Positions 23,046 through 29,543 of a DNA stretch of 43,145 bases are shown here, piece by piece (the first letter of the stretch is position 1; every line of letters begins with the position of its first letter). The notes under the pieces were generated by a model, which did no database searches, was not told the DNA's origin, and was given only the letters and a program-made list of their open reading frames with translations. Origin of the DNA: CAZYTX01 sp964650485 (lineage in GTDB: Bacteria > RBG-13-61-14 > DATKZS01); the NCBI GenBank assembly GCA_964650485.1, contig CAZYTX010000029.1, positions 1 through 43,145 of the forward strand, in the 5' to 3' direction. The translations under genes were made by a program, and so were the position numbers.

Positions 23046-24347
23046 TCAGGAAAGCCCCAGCTCGGATCTCTTCTTCTGGATCATGGCGTCCATGGCCTCC
23101 TTGAAGTAGTCCCGCTGGTTGCGGACCTCCTCGGGCACACGGGAGTTGAAGTGCTTGAGACCGTCCTCGATGTCCTTGGCCAACAGCTCGTACACGTTGC
23201 CTTCCTTCACCGCCTTCTCCACCATGTCCGGGTTGTACAGGGTTATGTCCGAGATGATGGTGCGGGCCAGCCTGGCCGCTTTCTGGTGTGTGGGGTCGTC
23301 CGGCGCCGGCGGCGGCCCTGCCGGGGCCTGTGCCGCAGGGGCTTGTGGGGCTGCCGGGGCCGCGGGAGCTTGTGGAGGCGCGGGCGGAGCTTTGGGCTCC
23401 GGGGGCGCCGGGGCTGGAGGCTCTGCTGCCTCGGCCTGCGGCTGCCGGGGGGATGGCGGCTCGGGTGGTGCTGGTGGTTTGGCCGCGGCCGCTGGCTCAG
23501 GTGGTGCGGGAGGTGCCTGCGGCGCTTTTGAAGGTTGGGGGCCGGGGGCGTCCTCCGGCCTGGGAGGCGGTTCCGGCTGAGCCTCGGGTTTGTGCTCTTC
23601 CGGGGGAGCCGGCTTCCCGGAAATGAGGCTGCCCACCTTTTCCAGGACCTCGGGGCCGTCGTGGTGCTTTTCTATGTACTCGTCAGCGCCGTACAGCGAC
23701 TGCGGCTTCCTCCTGTACCTCTCCTTCTCGTACACCTCGCCCAGCAGGATTATCTTCGTCTGTTGCTTCAGGGTCTCATCGCCTTTGACCATCTCCGTGA
23801 TCTCGAACCCGTACACCTTGGGCAGGGCCACGTCCACTATGGCCACCCTGGGCTTCTTGGTCTTTATGAGCTCCATGGCCACGGCCCCGTCGTGAGCAAG
23901 GTAGAGGGTGTAGCCGTTCTGCAGGAGCAGCCTGGCCACGTGCCGGAGGAAGGTGTCGTCGGCGTCGGCCACCACCAGGGTCCCCTTGGACTCGACCTTT
24001 GGCTTGTAAGGCCCCACGGAAAGCGGCTTTTTGGGAGGCGGCTTGGGAGCCGGCTGCTGTGGCTGCTCGGGCTGTGGCTGGGCCTGCTGCTGTGGCTGCT
24101 CGGGCTGTGGCTGCTCGGGCTGTGGCTGGTCCTGCTGCTGCCGGGGAGGCTGCGGCGAGGCCGGCGGCTGGGCCTGCTGCTGCCGGGGAGGCTGCGGCGA
24201 GGCCGGCGGCTGTGCCTGCTGCCGAGCCGGTTTTTTCACCCTGAACACTGTCTGGCACTTGGAGCAGCGCAGCCTCTGTCCCTGGTCCCCGATCTTGTTC
24301 TCGTCCACCTTGTAGCGGGTTTTGCATTTCGGACACAGTACAATCAT
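23046..24347 (-). CDS. MJ0042-type zinc ribbon-REC protein with Pro-rich linkers
   Basis: 433 residues. An N-terminal zinc ribbon has C5/C8 and C28/C31 (CPKC...CSKC, MJ0042 family). A Pro/Gln linker (about 40-115) carries a 14-residue tandem repeat. A receiver-like domain follows (about 120-245: LVVADADDTFLRHVARLLL, phosphoacceptor Asp in AIVDVALPKV). The Lys is retained but its usual Pro is absent (YIEKHH), and the switch Thr appears missing. A second Pro/Ala linker (about 250-350) leads to a conserved helical domain (about 355-430: ARTIISDITLYNPDMVEKAV). It has AAAGGGG before its ATG and lies between cheW and HEAT-cheR. It is probably an operon-specific output or regulatory subunit with possible nucleic acid or protein binding by the ribbon. 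Confidence 0.88.
   Translation of the reverse strand: MIVLCPKCKTRYKVDENKIGDQGQRLRCSKCQTVFRVKKPARQQAQPPASPQPPRQQQAQPPASPQPPRQQQDQPQPEQPQPEQPQQQAQPQPEQPQQPAPKPPPKKPLSVGPYKPKVESKGTLVVADADDTFLRHVARLLLQNGYTLYLAHDGAVAMELIKTKKPRVAIVDVALPKVYGFEITEMVKGDETLKQQTKIILLGEVYEKERYRRKPQSLYGADEYIEKHHDGPEVLEKVGSLISGKPAPPEEHKPEAQPEPPPRPEDAPGPQPSKAPQAPPAPPEPAAAAKPPAPPEPPSPRQPQAEAAEPPAPAPPEPKAPPAPPQAPAAPAAPQAPAAQAPAGPPPAPDDPTHQKAARLARTIISDITLYNPDMVEKAVKEGNVYELLAKDIEDGLKHFNSRVPEEVRNQRDYFKEAMDAMIQKKRSELGLS
24131..24212 (-). repeat. Two 40-bp direct repeats, 42-bp period, inside coding sequence
   Basis: The same 40-base sequence occurs at 24131-24170 and 24173-24212. It encodes a 14-residue Pro/Gln-rich unit (PPASPQPPRQQQ) in the zinc ribbon-REC linker. 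The identity at DNA level suggests a recent slippage duplication, and a length polymorphism between strains is expected. Confidence 0.85.
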
Positions 24348-24364
24348 TATTCACCCCTTTTAAT

Positions 24365-24853
24365 TCATTGAGCCGCGGTCATGCCGGAGAGCTCTTTGAG
24401 CTCGATCTTCTCGCTGGCCGACAGTATCTCGTCCAGGTTCAAGATCATCAAGATGTCGTCATGGTACCGGCACACTCCCAGGAGGTATTCGGACTCGATG
24501 CCTCTTATAACCCTTGGTGGCGGCTGTATCTCCTGCCTTTTCAATGTAATGACCTCGGAGACGTCGTCCACGATAACGCCCACTATCTTCCTCTCCACGC
24601 TTGCGATTATTACCTTCTTGCCGTCCTCGTCCTCCATGGGGGGCATTGAGAAGCGCTTCCTCATGTCTATCACCGGAATGACCAGGCCTCTAAGGTTTAT
24701 CACCCCTTCCAGGAAGTCCGGGGACTCGGGCAGCCTTGTGATCTTGAGCGGCCTTATGATCTGCTTTATCTTCATTATGTCAATGGCATACGGCTGCCCC
24801 TGCAAGGGGAACACCGCCACCTGTATGGCCTGTTGCGCGGCTGTATCCGTCAT
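24365..24853 (-). CDS. cheW: CheW coupling protein (short form)
   Basis: 162 residues, a single CheW/SH3-like domain: VAVFPLQGQPYAIDIMKIKQ, the receptor/kinase interface motif GVINLRGLVIPVIDMRKRF, then VGVIVDDVSEV. The final helix EILSASEKIEL is typical. It docks the CheA P5 domain to receptors. It is one of two CheW genes side by side in the operon. The start is ATG at 24853 with AAAGGG upstream; the gap to the zinc ribbon-REC gene is 17 bp. Confidence 0.95.
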   Translation of the reverse strand: MTDTAAQQAIQVAVFPLQGQPYAIDIMKIKQIIRPLKITRLPESPDFLEGVINLRGLVIPVIDMRKRFSMPPMEDEDGKKVIIASVERKIVGVIVDDVSEVITLKRQEIQPPPRVIRGIESEYLLGVCRYHDDILMILNLDEILSASEKIELKELSGMTAAQ

Positions 24854-24870
24854 TGGCTCGCCCTTTCACC

Positions 24871-26007
24871 TCACCCCGACAGGTTCACCGGCACAAGTAT
24901 CTTGTCGAGCTCGAGCATTATTATCATATTTCCGTCCTGCCTTCCTATTCCTTCTATGTATTCCGCTTCCACTCCCGCCAGTGTCGAGGGGGGCGGCTCG
25001 ATCATGCTCTCCTTGATCCTCACCACTCCCTGCACCTGGTCCACGATCAGTCCCGCGGTGTACTTCTGGTTGCCGACCACCACTATCCTTGCTTTCCTGT
25101 CGGGCTCTTTGGCTTCGAGGTTGAGCCTCCTTCTAAGGTCGAACACGGGTATTACCGTTCCCCGCAGGGATATGACCCCGAGCACGTAATCCGGGGCCCT
25201 GGGCACCATGGTCACTGGCATGAGCTTTATGATCTGCCGTATGCTGGTGAGCCGCACCGCGTATGTCTCCTGGGCCAGGCTGAAGCTCAACAGCTCGAGC
25301 ATCTCCGAGAGGTCCTGCTCCCCGTACCTGTCGAACTCGCGCATGTACAGGTCTTCGGTCACCAAGGTGAAGAAGTCCTCGTCCTCGGAGATCACCCGGT
25401 CAAGGGTCCAGGGCTCGGCTTCCAGGCCGAAAGCGTCTTCTCCCCGGCGAGAGGGCCTTTCTTCTTCATAAGGCGCGGCCCCGGGCTTTTGCTGCGGGGC
25501 CGGACCCGCCTGCGCGGTCCCGGCCTCCGAAGGCTTTTCCTCTCCCTGGTCCCGGGCCTGCTCGCGCCCGGCGCCGGGCCCGGGCCCCTCTCCGGGGCCG
25601 GCTTCACCAGCGCCCAGGACCTCGGCCCCGAGCTCGCACGACCCGTCCACTGAAAGTTCCTCGGCTTCGGCCGGGATCATGGGCAGGTCCTCGCCAAAGG
25701 CTTCATCGTGAAATACGTCCTCCTTATCAGGGGCAGGGCCTTGCCCTGTTTTCGGCTGCTCCTTGGCCTTTTTCCCCTTGACCTCGGCCTCCCCGGTCTT
25801 TTCAGGGCTCCGCTCTTTAAGCTCCTTCTCCTTCGAGGGCTTCTTCCCGGCCTTTGCCGCGGGCTTCTTCTTCGCCTTTGCCGCGGCCTTCTTTTTGGCG
25901 GGTTTCTCCCTGGAAGACTTCTTCTTCGCGGGCTTCTCCTGCAAAGCGGCTTTTTTCTCTTCCTCCGCCTTTTTTCTGGCCTTCTCTCTTGCTTTCAATA
26001 AATCCAT
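24871..26007 (-). CDS. CheW-domain protein with Lys-rich N-terminal extension
   Basis: 378 residues. Residues 1-90 are extremely basic and repetitive (EKPAKKKSSREKPAKKKAAA), like histone H1/AlgP-type tails. Residues 95-210 are acidic and low complexity. Residues about 238-370 are a CheW domain (LLSFSLAQETYAVRLTSIRQ, GVISLRGTVIPVFDLRRRL, VGLIVDQV-like AGLIVDQVQGVV). The CheW part is intact, so it should bind CheA. The tail could bind nucleic acid, polyphosphate or acidic partners, which is inference. It sits between the ExeA-like ATPase gene and the short cheW, and an inverted heptad array lies immediately upstream of its start. Confidence 0.92.
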   Translation of the reverse strand: MDLLKAREKARKKAEEEKKAALQEKPAKKKSSREKPAKKKAAAKAKKKPAAKAGKKPSKEKELKERSPEKTGEAEVKGKKAKEQPKTGQGPAPDKEDVFHDEAFGEDLPMIPAEAEELSVDGSCELGAEVLGAGEAGPGEGPGPGAGREQARDQGEEKPSEAGTAQAGPAPQQKPGAAPYEEERPSRRGEDAFGLEAEPWTLDRVISEDEDFFTLVTEDLYMREFDRYGEQDLSEMLELLSFSLAQETYAVRLTSIRQIIKLMPVTMVPRAPDYVLGVISLRGTVIPVFDLRRRLNLEAKEPDRKARIVVVGNQKYTAGLIVDQVQGVVRIKESMIEPPPSTLAGVEAEYIEGIGRQDGNMIIMLELDKILVPVNLSG

Positions 26008-26014
26008 GATAACA

Positions 26015-26087
26015 GTTTTGAGGTTTGAGGTTTGAGTAGTGAGTTTTCAGGTCGCGGCCTCATTACTCAGCCCTCGCCCCTCACGCC
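26015..26087. repeat. Inverted TCANNNC heptad arrays overlapping a gene end
   Basis: Minus-strand heptads lie at 26015-26042 (on the minus strand TCACTAC, TCAAACC, TCAAACC, TCAAAAC, with a degenerate fifth at 26043-26049). Plus-strand heptads lie at 26060-26087 (TCATTAC, TCAGCCC, TCGCCCC, TCACGCC). The two arrays face away from each other as an imperfect inverted repeat around 26051. The right arm overlaps the 3' end of the ExeA-like gene and supplies its stop codon. Confidence 0.75.
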
Positions 26088-26984
26088 CATTTCTTCCTCA
26101 TAAAGGTTTGAGCTATTGATTCTAGCTCCTGTCTTGCTGGTTTCCAATCCTTTGCCCCCGGCCCCGCCCTCTTCCGGCAAGAGCCCCATGTCCCTTGCCG
26201 CGTCCTCGATTATGTCCTTGTCTATTTTCCGGGCCTCCCTTCCGAAGCCCTCTATCATTGCCGCGGCGGCCAGGTTGTTGATCCACCTCGGTATGCCCGC
26301 GGACATGGAGGCTATGGCGTCCACCGCTGCCTCGGTGAAGAGCCTCTCCCTCCTTCCCGCGGCCTCCATTCTGAAGCGTATGTACTCCCCCACCCTTGCC
26401 GGCTCCATGGGCCCCAGCCTGAACTGGATGCCTATCCTCTGTCTCAGCGCCTGGTACTGCGGTCTCTTCAGCCTGGATAAAAGCTCGGGCTGACCCATGA
26501 TCAGCACCGACATCAGGTTCTCGCGGTCGAGCTGAAAGTTGGTGAGCAGCCTTATCTCCTCGAAGGTCTCCCTTGAGGGGATTGACTGGGCCTCGTCTAT
26601 GATGAGCAGGGGCAGCACCCCCCTCTCGTAGCAGTCGAAGAGCAGCCCGTGTATCTGCTCGACCAGGTCGCCCCTGAAGTAGCGGGGGCTGTCCTCGCCC
26701 AGCCTCCTGGCGATGGTGCGCAGGAGCTGGTTGGGCGAGAGCCTGGGGTTTATGATCAGCGCCGGCCTCACGTTCTCCGGGGCCCTGTCCACCAGTGCCC
26801 TGGACAGCGTGGTCTTGCCGCAGCCGATGTCCCCGATGAGCAGCATGAGCTCCCTGTCCTCGACCGCCTGCTCCATGCGGGCCAGGGCCTCGGCGTGGCC
26901 CGAGCTCAAGTACAGCATGGCCGGGTCAGGGGTCTTTGAAAAGGGCTTCCTTGAAAGTCCGTAGTATTCAAGGTACATCTTCAC
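26067..26984 (-). CDS. ExeA/GspA-like AAA ATPase in chemosensory operon
   Basis: 305 residues. The start MKMYLEYYGLSRKPFSKTPDP is characteristic of ExeA/GspA-family ATPases. Walker A is GDIGCGKTT (51-59), Walker B LLIIDEAQ (126-133), and MGQPELLSRL and QRIGIQFRL are sensor/arginine-finger regions. No C-terminal peptidoglycan-binding or transmembrane segment is present, so only the ATPase module of ExeA is retained. The start is GTG at 26984, overlapping the cheA stop (GTGA). The last residues (GVRGEG) are encoded by the heptad repeat. Family members load secretin complexes or act as transposition-type switch ATPases. A role in this chemosensory operon is not established. Confidence 0.9.
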   Translation of the reverse strand: MKMYLEYYGLSRKPFSKTPDPAMLYLSSGHAEALARMEQAVEDRELMLLIGDIGCGKTTLSRALVDRAPENVRPALIINPRLSPNQLLRTIARRLGEDSPRYFRGDLVEQIHGLLFDCYERGVLPLLIIDEAQSIPSRETFEEIRLLTNFQLDRENLMSVLIMGQPELLSRLKRPQYQALRQRIGIQFRLGPMEPARVGEYIRFRMEAAGRRERLFTEAAVDAIASMSAGIPRWINNLAAAAMIEGFGREARKIDKDIIEDAARDMGLLPEEGGAGGKGLETSKTGARINSSNLYEEEMGVRGEG

Positions 26985-29146
26985 TGCCTTTGGGTGCTCA
27001 ACATTGACACCGCGGCCTCCTCCATGAGCTCCATCACGTCCAGGACCAGTATGGTGCGCTGGTTCCCGAGCTCGGTGGCCCCGGCTATCCCCCTTATACC
27101 TTTTAATATTTCGCCCACCGACTTTATCACTATGTCCTGCCTGCCCCAGAGCTTGTCCACTATGATGCCCAGTCCGCGCTCGGCTATGCCCACCTTGACC
27201 ACGTACACGCCGCCGTCGCCCCCGGCTATGGGCTCCGGCCCGGTTTCATCGAGCAGGTCCCGGGCGTCCTGGATCACCGGGGGCTCCTCGCCTTGGCCGC
27301 CGTTTCCCGAGGGCGAGCTCGAGAGCCCGAAGAGCTTGTCCAGCCTGAGCAGGGGAAGCGTCTTCCCCCGGAGCTCGATCACTTCGCGGCCCTCGATGGT
27401 CTGGATATCTTCTGGCGAGACCATGAGCCCCTGCTGCACCGAGTTGAGGGGGATGGCAAAGGTCTCGGCCGCGGCCTCCACTATCAGGGCCTGTATGATG
27501 GCCAGGGTGATGGGCAGGGTGATCTGGAACCTGGTTCCCTCTCCGGGCGTGCTCTCCACGTCTATGGCGCCGGAGAGCGCGCTGATGTTTTCCTTTACCA
27601 CGTCCAGGCCCACGCCCCTGCCGCTGATCTCTGAGACCTCGCTGGTGGTGGAGAAGCCGGGCGAGAACAGGCACTCGATCAGCTCCTCCTCCTTGGGAGC
27701 CGACCCGGGTTCGATCAGGCCGCACTGGGCGGCCTTTTCCTGTATGGCCTTGAAGTCCAGGCCCCGGCCGTCGTCCTCGATCTCGATGACCACGTGGTTG
27801 CCTCGCTGGAGCGCCCGGAGTCGTATGAGCGCCCGCTCGGACTTTTTCTTCTTCAACCTCTCTTCCCCGGACTCGATGCCGTGGTCCACGGAGTTCCTTA
27901 TTATGTGCATGAGAGGGTCTGCCAGGTCCTCGATAATCAGCTTGTCAAGCTCGGTGTCGCCGCCCTCGGCCTTGAACTCGACCTCCTTTTGCATCTGGCG
28001 GGAGAGCTTTCTCACGTTGCGGTGCAGCTTGTCGAATATCTGTCCCACCGGCACCATGCGGACCTCGAGCACCCCGGACTGCAGCTCGGAGAGCTTTCTC
28101 TCCATCACCCGGGCGTTCTTCACCAGGTTCATCACCAGCTCGTTGAACCCGAGCATCCCTCTCAGCCTGTCAATAAGCTGTGTGATGCTGTTCTTAGTGA
28201 TGACCAGCTCGCCCACCACGTTCATCAGGTTGTCGAGCTTAGCTATGTCCACCCTCACGGTCTGGGAGATGGTGCGCATTGACGCGGTGGCCTCGGGGGC
28301 CGCCTCGGGCTCCTCCGCAGGTTGCGGGGCCTCCGTCTCCCCGGCTTTTTCCTCCACGGGCCCGGCCTCCTTGCCGACTTCTTCTTCGGGGGGCGCCGCG
28401 GTTCCTTGGCGCAGCATCTCCACGGTCACCGGTCTCCCTGCCACCGCCTCCTTGAGGCTCTCCATGGTCCGGCTGGTGCCCACTATCACGTCGAAGGTTA
28501 TCTTGTCGTCGGAGGCGTCGTCCGCGCTGGGCAGGGTGGTTATGATCTCTCCCAGCTTCTTGGCGACTGACTGCAGCTCTGTAAGGTCCTCGTCAAAACT
28601 TGCCAGCTCGAACGCGGCCCGGAGCTTTACTATGTGCATTCCCTCGTCGAGGTTCTCCGAGAGCCTGTGCTCCTCGTACTCGGTGAGCACGGCCAGTATT
28701 TCATCGCCCACGCATGAGAGGTCTTTTTCCCCGGGCTTTTTCTTTTTGCCGAAGTCCGGGGACTCGAGCCTCTTCGTCATGTCCTCGATGTCCTGTAGCC
28801 CGGGCGGCTCCACGTCCTCGCCCTTGCCTGCCACGATAGCGCGCAGCATGTCCACGGCCTCGAAGAGCACGTCCAGGACCTCGTCTCCCAGCTCGATCTT
28901 TCCCATGCGCAGCCGGTCGAGCATGTTCTCCATGGTGTGGGCCAGTCCGGAGAGGTCGGTGTATCCGAACAGCCCGGAGATGCCCTTCAATGAGTGGGCC
29001 GCCCTGAAGATGTTGTTCAGAAGCGAAGGGTCGGGCTTGGTCCCCGCTGACACCGCCTGGTAAATAATGACCAGGTCCTTGTTGAGGGAGTCTATTACTT
29101 CCTCGGCCTCGGCCAAAAACTCTTCTATGGGCACGTTTCCGGACAT
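26981..29146 (-). CDS. cheA: Chemotaxis histidine kinase CheA
   Basis: 721 residues. The P1 HPt domain has the phosphorylatable H51 (AAHSLKG). A P2-like domain lies at about 150-260. Dimerisation domain P3 is about 300-365 (LDNLMNVVGELVITKN). The HATPase P4 is about 366-550, with N box HIIRNSVDHGIE, G1 EDDGRGLD, and G2 GRGVGLDVVKENI. P5, CheW-like, is about 555-715. All elements for autophosphorylation and phosphotransfer to the operon's REC proteins are present. AGGAAAA precedes the ATG. It is third in the operon, coupled to the downstream ATPase gene. It would sit in a complex with the two CheW proteins; no receptor gene is linked. Confidence 0.97.
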   Translation of the reverse strand: MSGNVPIEEFLAEAEEVIDSLNKDLVIIYQAVSAGTKPDPSLLNNIFRAAHSLKGISGLFGYTDLSGLAHTMENMLDRLRMGKIELGDEVLDVLFEAVDMLRAIVAGKGEDVEPPGLQDIEDMTKRLESPDFGKKKKPGEKDLSCVGDEILAVLTEYEEHRLSENLDEGMHIVKLRAAFELASFDEDLTELQSVAKKLGEIITTLPSADDASDDKITFDVIVGTSRTMESLKEAVAGRPVTVEMLRQGTAAPPEEEVGKEAGPVEEKAGETEAPQPAEEPEAAPEATASMRTISQTVRVDIAKLDNLMNVVGELVITKNSITQLIDRLRGMLGFNELVMNLVKNARVMERKLSELQSGVLEVRMVPVGQIFDKLHRNVRKLSRQMQKEVEFKAEGGDTELDKLIIEDLADPLMHIIRNSVDHGIESGEERLKKKKSERALIRLRALQRGNHVVIEIEDDGRGLDFKAIQEKAAQCGLIEPGSAPKEEELIECLFSPGFSTTSEVSEISGRGVGLDVVKENISALSGAIDVESTPGEGTRFQITLPITLAIIQALIVEAAAETFAIPLNSVQQGLMVSPEDIQTIEGREVIELRGKTLPLLRLDKLFGLSSSPSGNGGQGEEPPVIQDARDLLDETGPEPIAGGDGGVYVVKVGIAERGLGIIVDKLWGRQDIVIKSVGEILKGIRGIAGATELGNQRTILVLDVMELMEEAAVSMLSTQRQ

Positions 29147-29162
29147 TTTTTCCTAAAAGCCT

Positions 29163-29543
29163 TTACGCCTTTTTTGCGCCGGTGTAGCGGAGCACCAGGT
29201 CCAGGAGCATCTCCGGGTCAATGGGCTTTACCAGGTACTCGTCCGCGCCCAGCGCCAGCCCCTTCTGCTTGTCCCGCTCCGCCCCCTCGGTGGTGACCAC
29301 TATCAGGGGGATGTTCTTGTAGTTTACGTTGTTCTTCACGAAGCTTATGAGCTCGAGCCCGTTTATGTCGGGCATGTTGATGTCGGTTATGATGAGCGAG
29401 AATTTCCTTCTCGGGAGCTGCTTCAATGCCTCGAACCCGGTGGATGCCTCCACTATCTCGAACTCGTCCGCCTCCTCCAGGGTGGATACCAGAAAGGCCC
29501 TGGTGACCGCGGAGTCCTCGGCTATCAGCACCGGCTTTTGCAT
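29163..29543 (-). CDS. Single-domain response regulator (CheY-like)
   Basis: 126 residues. The start is taken as ATG at 29543, where it overlaps the preceding gene's stop (TGATG) and follows GAGGAAGAG. A longer upstream open frame is a shadow of that gene. REC signatures: LIAEDS, phospho-Asp in IITDINMPDINGLEL, the switch Thr in VTTEGAE, and Lys in YLVKPID. It is paralogous to the last gene of the operon. It is probably a phosphotransfer target of CheA. Confidence 0.95.
   Translation of the reverse strand: MQKPVLIAEDSAVTRAFLVSTLEEADEFEIVEASTGFEALKQLPRRKFSLIITDINMPDINGLELISFVKNNVNYKNIPLIVVTTEGAERDKQKGLALGADEYLVKPIDPEMLLDLVLRYTGAKKA

Noticed and set aside
24131..24212. CRISPR-like direct repeats
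   Set aside because: There are only two copies with a 2-base gap, in frame inside a Pro/Gln linker. No CRISPR array or cas gene is seen anywhere in the window.
26994..29063. A 689-codon open frame on the plus strand opposite cheA
   Set aside because: It is antisense to a complete cheA with all catalytic motifs. Its translation is Ser/Pro-rich and low in domain-like content, as expected of the complement of GC-rich coding DNA.
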